From contig JAICPX010000004.1 in assembly GCA_025929635.1 (NCBI GenBank), positions 1 to 33,418 on the forward strand: a DNA stretch of 33,418 nucleotides, read 5' to 3'. The DNA comes from Chitinophagaceae bacterium (GTDB lineage: Bacteria; Bacteroidota; Bacteroidia; Chitinophagales; Chitinophagaceae). The position numbers and the translations under genes are program-made. A model generated the notes under the pieces. That model was not told the origin of the DNA, ran no database searches, and worked only from the letters and a program-made list of their open reading frames with translations. Below, in pieces: positions 7,708-16,602 of the stretch (position 1 is the stretch's first letter; each line of letters opens with the position of its first letter).

Positions 7708-9321
7708 ATGAAAACAAAAAATTATTTGTCATTGTTTTTTTCTTTCATACCCTTATCGCTGTTTACGATGGTTTTATTAAGTCATTGCAAACAGGCACAG
7801 GAACAACAAAGTGGACCGGTGTCGGTACCCAGGGATACGTCCATAACACCAAAAAACGCCTACTCAAACTTATTTCTGGACAGTGTACAAGTTTCAGCGT
7901 TTCTCGAAAATGAAAATGACATTCTAAAGAGTCAGGTACTTGATTTCTATTCTTTCCGTAATTATGAATTTGCATGGTTTAATGACGAGGGATTAACCCT
8001 CCAGGCAGAAGGTTTTTGGAATCAGCATGATAATTACCTGAACCAAACTGCGGATAGCAGCATTTTTGATCGGCAATTGCATGAGACGATGGATACACTG
8101 CTATATGCCGACAGCAGTTTTATTCGGGACCGTACGACCTTGGTTTTGACTGAACTTTCGCTAACCAAACATTTTTTTGAGTATGCTCAGGCAGCATTTG
8201 GAGTGCGGGCTGAACCCGGGGAACTTCAATGGCATATTCCCAAACGCAGGCTGAACATAGCAGCTATGCTGGATTCCCTGCTGAGCTCCAGGTCAAAAGT
8301 CTGGCAACCATTGGATGTAAGATTTCATGAGCTGCAAGATGCTGTTTTTAAGTATAGGGACATTGAAAAAGCTGGTGGGTGGCCCATTCTTAACATTACA
8401 GGAAAGAGATGGAAAAAAGGGAATAGCAGCGAGTTCGTAAAAAGAATGAAGCACAGACTGTCAATCGAGAGGTATTATTCACGTGCCGATACTTCGGGTG
8501 TATTTACCGATTCTCTCGAAGCAGTTGTAAAAAAAGTACAGGGGCTTTATGGCTTAAAGCAAACCGGTATAATTGATGACCACCTTTTGAGCGCTTTGAA
8601 CGTACCGGTAGGAGAACGAATTAAGCAAATGATGGTGAATCTGGAGCGCATGAAATGGATGCCGAAACGGCCGGACAATTTTATTTTTATCAATATACCC
8701 GAATATCGTTTCCGCTTAATAGAGGATGGCAGGGTGGCGCTGACTATGGATATTGTAGTAGGGAAGGCAGCTAATCGAACGGTTATTTTTTCTGATGAAT
8801 TAAAATACATAGTCTTTAGTCCATATTGGAACATACCCAGAAGTATTGTTCGTAATGAGATTCTTCCTGCCATGAAGCGAAACCCCAACTATCTTGGAAG
8901 AAACAACATGGAAATAACCGGCTACAGCGCTGATTTGCCTGTAGTACGGCAAAAGCCCGGCAGGAGTAATGCATTAGGGCGAGTAAAGTTTCTTTTTCCC
9001 AACAGTTATAATATTTACTTTCATGATACCCCTGCCAAATCGTTATTTAGTAGAGAAAAGAGAGCCTTTAGCCATGGATGTATCCGATTAGAACAGCCGG
9101 TTGCCCTTGCAAAATATTTGCTAAAAGAAGATAGTTTATGGTCTGATACCAAAATTAAACAAGCGATGAGCCGTAAGACTGAACAATGGGTAACCTTAAA
9201 AAAGACCTGGCCCGTCTATATAACATATTTTACCAGCTGGGTGGACAGAGAAGGCATGGTTCATTTCCTGGAAGATATTTACAGGCATGATCACAGACTA
9301 ATGCAACGATTATTTGAATGA
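7708..9321 (+). CDS. L,D-transpeptidase, YcbB/LdtD type
   Basis: A 537-residue envelope enzyme expected to form 3-3 cross-links in peptidoglycan or attach proteins to it. An N-terminal signal (MKTKNYLSLFFSFIPLSLFTMVLLSHC) may be a lipoprotein signal, although His before the Cys is unusual. Residues about 60-250 match the N-terminal scaffold domain of YcbB-type enzymes, 265-300 look like a peptidoglycan-binding helical domain ('VKKVQGLYGLKQTGIIDDHLLSALNVP'), and 325-470 are the YkuD catalytic domain. The catalytic motif is intact: 'FSHGCIRL' with Cys458, plus an upstream His in 'YFHDTPAK'. Length and order match the LdtD family. It stands alone, convergent to the sucrose-phosphate synthase gene. 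Confidence 0.9.
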   Translation: MKTKNYLSLFFSFIPLSLFTMVLLSHCKQAQEQQSGPVSVPRDTSITPKNAYSNLFLDSVQVSAFLENENDILKSQVLDFYSFRNYEFAWFNDEGLTLQAEGFWNQHDNYLNQTADSSIFDRQLHETMDTLLYADSSFIRDRTTLVLTELSLTKHFFEYAQAAFGVRAEPGELQWHIPKRRLNIAAMLDSLLSSRSKVWQPLDVRFHELQDAVFKYRDIEKAGGWPILNITGKRWKKGNSSEFVKRMKHRLSIERYYSRADTSGVFTDSLEAVVKKVQGLYGLKQTGIIDDHLLSALNVPVGERIKQMMVNLERMKWMPKRPDNFIFINIPEYRFRLIEDGRVALTMDIVVGKAANRTVIFSDELKYIVFSPYWNIPRSIVRNEILPAMKRNPNYLGRNNMEITGYSADLPVVRQKPGRSNALGRVKFLFPNSYNIYFHDTPAKSLFSREKRAFSHGCIRLEQPVALAKYLLKEDSLWSDTKIKQAMSRKTEQWVTLKKTWPVYITYFTSWVDREGMVHFLEDIYRHDHRLMQRLFE

Positions 9322-9406
9322 TGTAACAATTGTGAAATGAAAAGATCACATATGTGCGCTTGATATTTAGTTAGTATAAGGTACTTTCACTTCTTCCAAT
9401 TCCAGA

Positions 9407-11578
9407 TCAGAAACGTTTTTCATAATACGCAACTCCTTCGAGCACACCTTCCGAAAGATTCTTTTCAGCGAAATAAATATCCTTCAAATTTTTTAATGAG
9501 ATCATTTCAGGGCTGTGGTTTGCAACGACAATTCCTTTAACTCTGCCTTTCAGCATATCTATGTCGTTGCCGCTATTGCCGGCTGTTAAGAACTTTTCAA
9601 CCGGGGTTCGCCACTTATTGCTTAGAAAGCGTATCGCATTGCCCTTGCTGGCACGGAAAGGAAGAATATCAAGAAATCGGTTTTCTGTCAATAATAGTTT
9701 TGCCCTGAGCTTATTTTCATACAGGATCTTGTAAATAGCATTAATATCTTCATCGGTAAAATCCTCATCGACATAATAACTCAGCTTAAATTCCCGTTGT
9801 GCTGCTTCTTCCTGCAGCGTTAGTTTAGGAAAATGAAGCAGGAGCTTTTCAATCTCATCCTTCTTCCATAGATACGAAATATGACTTTCCCATCCCTTGT
9901 CAGGTTCGTAATCCGGAGTATAAAAAATTTCAGAACCTGCGCTGCAGATCAAAATGTCAGGTTCGGGAAGTTCATATTGGTGAATTGCTTTTTTAACCAA
10001 TTCCAAATTTCTTCCACTTGCCAGACCAAAGCCCACGTCGCTGTCATTTTTATTTATCCATTCCTTTAATTCGTCAAGCCCCGTTGTGGTCTCCCCATCC
10101 ACTAAAGTGCCATCGATATCCGAGATCAAAAAGTATTTGACAAACGATAATTTTTTCCCGTAAGCTAATTCCCGACCCAATCCTTCTTCCTGGTTCTTTT
10201 CTTCAATTGCCTTTTCAACCAGCGAAACATATTGTTGTGAATGATTTTGCCAGGAGTAAGTCTTGTCGGTGCAAAGAATTCCATTTTCTGAATAACGTTG
10301 CCATAAACTATGGTCGGTAATTACTTTTTTTATCCCATACGAAATTGCTGAAGGGTCCTCAACATTAACGACTAATCCATTGTGACAGTGATGGATGATT
10401 TCCTTAGGCCCTCCCTTTGACGATGCAATAACAGGCAGGCCGCAAGCAGCTGCTTCCAATACAGTTAATCCAAAATTCTCCCCCGGTGTAGCATTTACAA
10501 AAACTCCTTTTTTTCGGGCTGCTAACCTATATATCTCCGGGACTTCCAGCTGGGGATCATTCTTTTTTGGAATGGCCATCTTTCCATATAGATCATATTT
10601 GTCCATCAACAACAAAAGATTTGTAAGTAATTCCTGCTCTTCTTCGCCCATTTTGGAAATATCTTTTCTTACACCGGCAAATATGGCAAGGTTGGCCATG
10701 GCCTGCAATCCCTTGTCTTCCCCGTAAGCCTGGATGATCGTTTCAAAATTTTTTCTTTTATCTGCTCTTCCAATCGAAACGATGAGCGGCTTTGCAGGAT
10801 TAAATAAAAACCTTTCAATCTCCTGGTTCACTCTGTTAACCGCCTGTTCCTGTTCCAATGTGAATTTGAAGGAAGGCATGTCAAACCTGTAATATGGATA
10901 AAATAAAGCACTATTGAAACCCGGTGGCACTACAACAAATCTTGCAACATCCGCGTCGTTATAGAGGCTATATTGCGTATCTATCTCATGTTGCGTGCTT
11001 GCAATGACATAATCACTACTCCGCAGCACCGATTCCTCAATGCTTATCCGGTGATCTATCTTGAATGTGTGATTTAACTTTTCCTCGGTATATCCCTGGC
11101 TTAACAGGATCTTTTTCTTATTTCTTCCCAACGAGTGCCCGGTTGCGAAAAATGGAATGCCATATATTTTTGAAAGCTGCTGCGCGATATAATTGCCATC
11201 AGCATAGTGGCCGTGAACAATATCAGGATAATCATCTTCCTGTTCAATAAACCGGATGGTCTTATCTGTAAATTCATCTAAGTGATCCCAAAGATTTTCT
11301 TTTCTTCTGTATCCTGAACCACCACAACTGATCCTTATTATCCTTGCTTTATCGTTTAGCTTTTCTATCGGTTCTGAATAAGAAGATGCAATGCGTTTAT
11401 CGGAAATACGCCTCGTGAACAAATCAACTTTTCGTATGCTTTCGTTTTCCGATAATGAGGTAAGTAACTCTAAAACATACTTCACCTGTCCGCCGGTGTC
11501 TTTATCCTTTCCGATTTCAGGATTCGTGGAGCGAATGAGACCGTGGGGACTAAACAGCTGCAAATAGTAACCTGTCAT
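9407..11578 (-). CDS. Sucrose-phosphate synthase fused to a HAD-type sucrose-phosphatase-like domain
   Basis: A 723-residue cytoplasmic two-domain protein. Residues 1 to about 460 are a GT4 glycosyltransferase with sucrose-phosphate-synthase hallmarks: 'DTGGQVKYVLELL', 'HGHYADGNYIAQQLSKIYGIPFFATGHSLGRNKKKILL', 'IDHRISIEESVLRSSDYVIASTQHEI' and the nucleotide-sugar motif 'TPGENFGLTVLEAAACGLPVIAS'. Residues about 480-723 are a HAD-IIB phosphatase: 'FLISDIDGTLVDG' (motif I DxDxT), 'LASGRN' (motif II) and 'TAGNSGNDIDMLKG' (motif IV). One chain could thus make sucrose-6-phosphate from UDP- or ADP-glucose and fructose-6-phosphate and dephosphorylate it. Mannosylfructose-phosphate synthase is a close relative, so the exact disaccharide is inferred. 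It is divergent from the GH32-like gene. Confidence 0.85.
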   Translation of the reverse strand: MTGYYLQLFSPHGLIRSTNPEIGKDKDTGGQVKYVLELLTSLSENESIRKVDLFTRRISDKRIASSYSEPIEKLNDKARIIRISCGGSGYRRKENLWDHLDEFTDKTIRFIEQEDDYPDIVHGHYADGNYIAQQLSKIYGIPFFATGHSLGRNKKKILLSQGYTEEKLNHTFKIDHRISIEESVLRSSDYVIASTQHEIDTQYSLYNDADVARFVVVPPGFNSALFYPYYRFDMPSFKFTLEQEQAVNRVNQEIERFLFNPAKPLIVSIGRADKRKNFETIIQAYGEDKGLQAMANLAIFAGVRKDISKMGEEEQELLTNLLLLMDKYDLYGKMAIPKKNDPQLEVPEIYRLAARKKGVFVNATPGENFGLTVLEAAACGLPVIASSKGGPKEIIHHCHNGLVVNVEDPSAISYGIKKVITDHSLWQRYSENGILCTDKTYSWQNHSQQYVSLVEKAIEEKNQEEGLGRELAYGKKLSFVKYFLISDIDGTLVDGETTTGLDELKEWINKNDSDVGFGLASGRNLELVKKAIHQYELPEPDILICSAGSEIFYTPDYEPDKGWESHISYLWKKDEIEKLLLHFPKLTLQEEAAQREFKLSYYVDEDFTDEDINAIYKILYENKLRAKLLLTENRFLDILPFRASKGNAIRFLSNKWRTPVEKFLTAGNSGNDIDMLKGRVKGIVVANHSPEMISLKNLKDIYFAEKNLSEGVLEGVAYYEKRF

Positions 11579-11582
11579 GTAA

Positions 11583-11628
11583 CAAATTTACCCTATAACA
11601 TCGGTGTTGAATATTAGAATCTCATTAG
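11583..11628 (-). promoter_or_regulatory. Candidate promoter of the sucrose-phosphate synthase gene with two CTAAT half-sites
   Basis: On the minus strand, CTAAT (11628-11624) and CTAAT (11617-11613) are 11 bp apart, and the 15-mer TAATGAGATTCTAAT is identical to the one in the operator at 16604-16618. A perfect TAnnTTTG box (TAAATTTG, 11590-11583) follows, 1 bp further away than at the three full sites. The third and fourth half-sites are not conserved (CACCG), so this is a partial site. The box lies only 4 bp before the ATG, implying a very short leader. Confidence 0.45.
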
Positions 11629-11677
11629 AGGGCATTGGAAAAAAATTAAAAATGTTGAAAACCTTTGCTTTATATAC

Positions 11678-11709
11678 TTGAATACTCTTTTTGAATTGAA
11701 ATATTTTTG
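11678..11709 (+). promoter_or_regulatory. Candidate promoter of the GH32-like gene
   Basis: TATTTTTG at 11702-11709 matches the Bacteroidota -7 consensus TAnnTTTG. A TTG at 11678-11680 lies 21 bp upstream in the -33 position. The ATG follows 20 bp after the -7 box. No 11-bp TTAAT repeats are seen in this orientation. Confidence 0.5.
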
Positions 11710-11729
11710 CTTTTAACAAAAAAAATCAC

Positions 11730-13205
11730 ATGTATTCAGGAGCAGGTTTCAGCGATTGGGAAATTGGAGATATTTCTATCTATATTCACAATGGAACGTA
11801 TCACTTGTTTCATCTGATCATACCAAATCATGATTATATAGCCCATGCGATTTCAAGAGACGGGCTAACGTGGCGACGGACAAAAAATGCAATTTTTGTT
11901 GGTGATCCCGGTGAATGGGATGATGATATGCTTTGGACCATGCATGTCTTTTCGAAAGAGGAGAGATTTTTCATGTACTATACAGGGTTGCAACGTGAAC
12001 ACAAAGGAGTGAATTCAAAAATAGGACTTGCCATGTCAGACGACCTTCTTAGTTGGACCAAAGTAAAACATGAAGGCTTACCCATTGAGATCAGGAAAGG
12101 CTTTTATGAATGCATTGGTGATAATCCCAGAGGATGGCTGAGCTTCCGCGATCCGTTTTATTTTGAACATGACGGGGAGGCTTACATCTTGTTTTGCGGA
12201 AGGAAGAATTTTGGGCCATTATCACGCAGGGGATGCGTCGGGTTGTTAAAAATAGAAGATAAGAAGTATGTGCTGAAGGAGTGCCTGATCTATCCGATGG
12301 TTTATGATGATGTAGAGTGTCCTTGTGTATTTGAGCTGGATGGGAAGTTTTACATTATCGGATCAATAAGAGAAGATGTAAAAGTCCGCTATTGGATGAG
12401 CGACAGGTTCATTGGGCAATACATAACTTTTCACACTGATTTCCTGTTGCCGGAGGGAAATTATGCCGCACGAACAGTTTGGGACGGGGATCATTTGCTG
12501 CTTTATAATTTCTTTTTTACCCACGGTGCTATCGATTCATTGAGAGTATTGCCCCCTCCAAAAGAACTGTCCACCGACAGTGCCGGACGGTTGGTACTAA
12601 AAAGCTTTTACCGGTGGGAGCAAATGGTCACCAATAGAGTTTTGCAGAAGGATTTTGGGACGCCCGTTCAGGTATTAAAAAATTCTACTTCAAATTTTAA
12701 GCATGAAAATGGCCAATGGAATTGCAGTTCAGAAAGCGGGTATGAGATCTTTTATTTTGATCAGCCCTCTGATAATTTTATTTGGGAAGGAAAGATCAAA
12801 AACCTCGGTTTAGGAAAGTTTGGGCTTGTCGCTCATATTGACCACGATAGCAATGGATATTTTATCTCGTTCGATCTGATCGAGGGCCTTATACTGTTGC
12901 GTTCGTGGGGATATAACCCTGCAAACAGTCGTCAGAATTTTATTTACAGTACGCTGCAATCAAATGTGTGCATTGTTCCGCCATCGGGTACTATTCGCTT
13001 CAAATTGATCTGCTATGGCAATTATATTGAACTGTCTGTAGATGGAGAAGTTAAGCTCACATTAATGGACTATACCTGGAGTGGACCAGGTATGGGGCTG
13101 TATACGGCAGCATCGTCGGTCATTCTTGAAGAATCAGTTATTAAAACTTTACCCCAGGTGGTCAATGAATATGCAAGCCAGGAAGTCGCTCAAAAAAATA
13201 TGTAA
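11730..13205 (+). CDS. GH32-like beta-fructosidase, apparently cytoplasmic
   Basis: A 491-residue protein without signal peptide. Residues 5 to about 300 show the five-bladed propeller pattern of clan GH-J: an N-terminal 'IGDISIYIHNGTYHLFHL' placing the candidate nucleophile Asp14, 'SFRDPFYFE' with the transition-state RDP motif at 140-142, and 'DDVECPCVFELDGKFYIIGS' with the acid/base Glu196 in the EC motif. All three catalytic positions are thus present. Residues about 320-480 form a second beta-sandwich ('GYFISFDLIEGLILLRSWG...IRFKLICYGNYIELSVDGEV'), as in GH32 enzymes. The expected reaction is hydrolysis of sucrose or another fructoside. Its divergent partner is a sucrose-phosphate synthase, which suggests turnover of an internally made sugar. 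A related GH43/GH68 activity cannot be excluded. Confidence 0.75.
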   Translation: MYSGAGFSDWEIGDISIYIHNGTYHLFHLIIPNHDYIAHAISRDGLTWRRTKNAIFVGDPGEWDDDMLWTMHVFSKEERFFMYYTGLQREHKGVNSKIGLAMSDDLLSWTKVKHEGLPIEIRKGFYECIGDNPRGWLSFRDPFYFEHDGEAYILFCGRKNFGPLSRRGCVGLLKIEDKKYVLKECLIYPMVYDDVECPCVFELDGKFYIIGSIREDVKVRYWMSDRFIGQYITFHTDFLLPEGNYAARTVWDGDHLLLYNFFFTHGAIDSLRVLPPPKELSTDSAGRLVLKSFYRWEQMVTNRVLQKDFGTPVQVLKNSTSNFKHENGQWNCSSESGYEIFYFDQPSDNFIWEGKIKNLGLGKFGLVAHIDHDSNGYFISFDLIEGLILLRSWGYNPANSRQNFIYSTLQSNVCIVPPSGTIRFKLICYGNYIELSVDGEVKLTLMDYTWSGPGMGLYTAASSVILEESVIKTLPQVVNEYASQEVAQKNM

Positions 13206-13255
13206 CTAATGGCCGCTCGTTCATAAGCATTTATGTTTCGACGTATGCCTCAAGT

Positions 13256-13311
13256 TTAATCACTTTCTAATGTAGAATTAATCCTGAATTATATCCTCTG
13301 CCTTATCATTG
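13256..13311 (+). promoter_or_regulatory. Four-half-site 11-bp-repeat operator and -7 box upstream of mscS
   Basis: Half-sites TTAAT (13256), CTAAT (13267), TTAAT (13278) and TTATA (13289) are spaced exactly 11 bp apart. Ten bases later comes TATCATTG (13304-13311), close to TAnnTTTG. The geometry is identical to the sites at 16603-16658 and 20601-20656. The ATG of mscS is 35 bp after the box. Confidence 0.7.
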
Positions 13312-13346
13312 CAATAAGCTCCAATTCCGTATTAAATTAAGGGCAA

Positions 13347-14438
13347 ATGAATTCATTTTGGGAAAAAGTGCTTTTGGGCAACACGGTCAGGGACTGGATG
13401 ATCGGTATATTAATTATTGCGATTTCGATCTTTCTCCTGCGTGTTATCAAGACCATTGCGCTGGCTCAACTTAGGAGATGGGCCAGGAAAACGAATACAA
13501 CCATTGACGATTTCTTAATACTCTCGATCGAAAGATCGGTATTACCCTTTTTTTATATACTGGCTGTTTACCTGGGGTTATCATATTTGTCATTTGGAGA
13601 AAAAGCACAAAACATTTTAAGAATTGCATTGTTGGTGACAGCAACTTTTTTCGCGATCAGGCTCATTACTTCGGTCATTAATTACCTGGTTGAAAACTTT
13701 ACCCGCTCGCAGAAAGACGCCGAAACAAAGAGGAAACAAGCACGGGGAATAGTGGTCATCGTCAACATCATAATTTGGATAATCGGCATTGTATTTCTAA
13801 TTGATAATCTCGGTTATGATATTACAACACTGGTGGCGGGCCTGGGAATTGGAGGTATTGCAATTGCCCTTGCTGCGCAGGCAATTCTTGGCGACCTGTT
13901 TAGCTATTTTGTAATTTTCTTTGACAAACCATTTGAAATCGGCGACTTTATTATCATTGGAGATAAAATGGGAACTGTTGAATATGTGGGGATTAAAACC
14001 ACCCGGATAAGGGCGTTAAGCGGAGAGCAGTTGATAGTTTCTAATACCGACCTCACAAATTCAAGAGTGCAGAATTATAAAAGAATGGAATCAAGGAGAG
14101 TCGTTTTTTCGATCGGGGTACTTTATGAAACTCCCTTTGAAAAACTAAAGCGAATTCCCGATATGGTGAAAAGAATAATTGAACAGCAACCCGATCTAAA
14201 GTTTGATCGGGCCCATTTTTCGTCTTTTGGAAGCTCCAGCCTGGATTTTGAGATCGTTTATTTTGTTTCAGGGGCAGACTATAACTTATACATGGATAAA
14301 CAACAACGGATCAATCTTGGGATAGTTGAAGCGTTTGAGAAGGAAAATATCGGGTTTGCCTATCCCACGCAAAAAATATATTTCGATCAGTTTGTTAATG
14401 GAAAAAGTATGCCGGAGAACTCGAATATGCCACGGTGA
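13347..14438 (+). CDS. MscS-family mechanosensitive channel
   Basis: A 363-residue inner-membrane channel that opens on membrane tension and releases solutes after an osmotic downshift. About four helices precede the pore region. The pore-lining helix is recognisable in 'TTLVAGLGIGGIAIALAAQAILGDLFSYFVIFFDKPFEIGDFI', with the Gly/Ala packing typical of TM3 followed by the MscS beta domain ('GTVEYVGIKTTRIRALSGEQLIVSNTDLTNSRVQNY'). The C-terminal alpha/beta domain ends at 'AYPTQKIYF'. Length and topology fit a medium MscS with extra N-terminal helices. It carries its own operator-like promoter and lies after the GH32-like gene, 13 bp from the convergent histidine-kinase stop. With a sucrose synthase nearby, a role in releasing compatible solute is a reasonable inference. 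Confidence 0.92.
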   Translation: MNSFWEKVLLGNTVRDWMIGILIIAISIFLLRVIKTIALAQLRRWARKTNTTIDDFLILSIERSVLPFFYILAVYLGLSYLSFGEKAQNILRIALLVTATFFAIRLITSVINYLVENFTRSQKDAETKRKQARGIVVIVNIIIWIIGIVFLIDNLGYDITTLVAGLGIGGIAIALAAQAILGDLFSYFVIFFDKPFEIGDFIIIGDKMGTVEYVGIKTTRIRALSGEQLIVSNTDLTNSRVQNYKRMESRRVVFSIGVLYETPFEKLKRIPDMVKRIIEQQPDLKFDRAHFSSFGSSSLDFEIVYFVSGADYNLYMDKQQRINLGIVEAFEKENIGFAYPTQKIYFDQFVNGKSMPENSNMPR

Positions 14439-14451
14439 ATTGACGAGGACA

Positions 14452-15852
14452 CTACTTCCTTCCTAATTCGAAGTTGGAAGCTGATGGGATTGTTAAAGTA
14501 AAAGTGGTTCCTTTATTTACAATAGACCGAACCTTAATAGATCCTTTATGCAACTTTATGATCCGGTCGGCCATTGATAGTCCAAGTCCAAAACCCCTTC
14601 CCTCCGTGGCTTTATTGGCACGATAGAAGGGCTGGAAAATGTATTCTATTTCCTCAGGCGGTATTCCAAAACCCGTATCCTCAATTTCTATTTCAATGTT
14701 GTTTTGACCCGTGCTTAAACTAATGATCGCTTCATGATTGTCAGAATACTTGCAGGCATTCAATGCAATATTTTTAATTGCTGTAAAAAGCAAGGCCTCA
14801 TTTCCAAAAACCAGGAGCTTTTCTTCATCTTCAGGCATATTGTCGAAATTCAGGATCACTACAAATTCACTATTTATCTTAGACAGATCTGAAGGGACGT
14901 GCATAAGAACTTCGTCGATCCGGATCAGGTCAATGTCTAAGCCGCCTTTATTTCCGGAGGCTCTTGCAAATTCCAGCAGTGTTTGCGTTAATTTTCCCAT
15001 ATGTCGCACATCATGGTACACCGACCTGATTACTTTTTGATATTCATTCGTTGTTCTTTCTTTCTCAAGGATCACTTCTAACTGACTTGAGATTGAGGTT
15101 AATGGCGTTGATAATTCATGCGATGCATTTGAAATAAATCTTCGTTGTAATTCAAAGCCTTCCTGGAGCTTGTCAAGTAATTGATTAAAGGTGTCAGCCA
15201 GGTAATGCCATTCATCTTTTATATTTCCTGTTGATACCCTTCTTGTCAGATTCTGAACCGTTATTTCTGAAACTTCATCGGCAATTTTTTTTACGGGACG
15301 CAATAATCGTTGTGAAAAAAGGAAGCCAATGATCAGTGCCGAAATAATACCGACAGTAAAGCTTGATACTAAGATCGTTTTCAGGCGAGCAAGATTCATT
15401 CTTCCATCATTATCGCTTGCTGCCGAAATAATAAATACTTTACTATTATTATCTTCATATTTATATCCAATGGCTTCCCTGTTACCGCTTATAAAATAAA
15501 TTTCGTCACCTTCATCTTTTAAATTGTGAAGGTCTTCCTCGTCCACGTCTATTCTGTCTCCGGCGACGTCGCTGTAGCGATAGATCTCCTGTTCATTGGA
15601 ATCATAAACCTGTATGATTTTTTCCCTGAGTGATACGGCTGTCAGGGAATCAAATTGCCTTATCAGATATGGATCAAATATTTCGCTGCGTGCCAGCAAT
15701 CGCCCCATGGTAATAGCCCTGTTTGTTAAACGAGTCTTCATCGTTTTTAATCTTTCATTTGCCGAAATGTAATAAACTGATCCGCAAACGATACTCATGA
15801 TAATAAAAACGAAAAGAACAAACAACAGCGTAATTCGTATTCGAACCGGCAT
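14452..15852 (-). CDS. Sensor histidine kinase (HAMP-HisKA-HATPase)
   Basis: A 466-residue inner-membrane sensor kinase. TM1 is at about 7-29, an extracytoplasmic domain of roughly 130 residues follows (rich in acidic residues: 'DRIDVDEEDLHNLKDEGDE'), and TM2 is at about 158-180. A HAMP linker precedes the dimerisation domain with phospho-acceptor His245 in 'FISNASHELSTPLTS'. The ATPase domain has an N box ('IKNIALNACKYSDNHE'), G1 ('IEDTGFGIPPEEI'), F ('IFQPFYRANKATEGRG') and G2 ('GFGLGLSMADRI'). All kinase motifs are intact. It is 5 bp downstream of the OmpR-type regulator gene and therefore its cognate kinase. The signal is unknown; neighbouring genes suggest osmotic, ionic or envelope stress. 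Confidence 0.93.
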   Translation of the reverse strand: MPVRIRITLLFVLFVFIIMSIVCGSVYYISANERLKTMKTRLTNRAITMGRLLARSEIFDPYLIRQFDSLTAVSLREKIIQVYDSNEQEIYRYSDVAGDRIDVDEEDLHNLKDEGDEIYFISGNREAIGYKYEDNNSKVFIISAASDNDGRMNLARLKTILVSSFTVGIISALIIGFLFSQRLLRPVKKIADEVSEITVQNLTRRVSTGNIKDEWHYLADTFNQLLDKLQEGFELQRRFISNASHELSTPLTSISSQLEVILEKERTTNEYQKVIRSVYHDVRHMGKLTQTLLEFARASGNKGGLDIDLIRIDEVLMHVPSDLSKINSEFVVILNFDNMPEDEEKLLVFGNEALLFTAIKNIALNACKYSDNHEAIISLSTGQNNIEIEIEDTGFGIPPEEIEYIFQPFYRANKATEGRGFGLGLSMADRIIKLHKGSIKVRSIVNKGTTFTLTIPSASNFELGRK

Positions 15853-15857
15853 TTGAC

Positions 15858-16547
15858 TCAGTTTTCTTTAAGAATGTATCCCATCCCCACCTGGGTTTGG
15901 ATCAGCTTGTGCTCAAAATTTTTATCGACCTTATTTCTCAGATAACTGATGTAGACATCAATAACGTTTGTATTTCTCTCAAAATCGATGTCCCAAACAC
16001 TCGTGGCAAGATCTGCCCGGGAAACAACCTTGTTTTTATTGCGCAACAAAAACTCGAGCAATTGAAACTCCTTGGCCGTAAGATTTATTTTTATACCGCC
16101 CCTTTTTACTTCCTTGCTGTCTAAATTCATTTCAAGATCGCCTGCGTGCAAAATATTTCCAATTGGTACCTGCTGAAACAAGGTCCTTTTTAGCAACACC
16201 CTGATCTTTAAAAGCAACTCCTTGAATTCAAAAGGTTTTACAATATAATCATCAGCCCCGGAGTCATAACCCTCTATCTTATCGTCAATCGTGGGAAGCG
16301 ACGTAACCATTATGATTGGAATAGTCGAATTCTCTTTTCTGATCATTTTGCACAGCTCAAACCCATTGATACCTGGCAAATTAATATCGAGAATAATAAG
16401 ATTGAACTTGTAGGATTTGAAATACCGGTATCCGATGTTGCCATCATATGCAACATCAACATGATACCCTTTCTCTTCAAGGCCAAACTTCAGGGTATCG
16501 GCAATCTTCCTTTCATCTTCCACAATCAGGATCTTTCTATCATCCAT
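15858..16547 (-). CDS. OmpR/PhoB-family response regulator
   Basis: A 229-residue DNA-binding regulator. The receiver (1-120) has the acidic pair in 'VEDER', phospho-acceptor Asp54 in 'IILDINLPG', Thr82 in 'MVTSL' and Lys104 in 'YIVKPFEF'. The C-terminal winged helix (about 130-229) has 'INLTAKEFQLLEFLLRNKNKVVSRADLATSVWD' and the recognition region 'TNVIDVYISYLRNKVD'. This family binds as tandem head-to-tail dimers on direct repeats with 11-bp period, the arrangement found in the spacer in front of this gene (16603-16640) and at two other promoters in the window. It forms an operon with the kinase and is divergent from universal stress gene 1. The direct link between this protein and those sites is inference. 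Confidence 0.94.
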   Translation of the reverse strand: MDDRKILIVEDERKIADTLKFGLEEKGYHVDVAYDGNIGYRYFKSYKFNLIILDINLPGINGFELCKMIRKENSTIPIIMVTSLPTIDDKIEGYDSGADDYIVKPFEFKELLLKIRVLLKRTLFQQVPIGNILHAGDLEMNLDSKEVKRGGIKINLTAKEFQLLEFLLRNKNKVVSRADLATSVWDIDFERNTNVIDVYISYLRNKVDKNFEHKLIQTQVGMGYILKEN

Positions 16548-16602
16548 TGTAAGCGGTTTATACTCAAACTAAGGTAGATAATTAACGCGTTTTTCAGTGG
16601 TT

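Noticed and set aside
9322-9406. Terminator between the L,D-transpeptidase and the sucrose-phosphate synthase
   Set aside because: Only the short palindrome CACATATGTG is present, with no extended stem or T-run.
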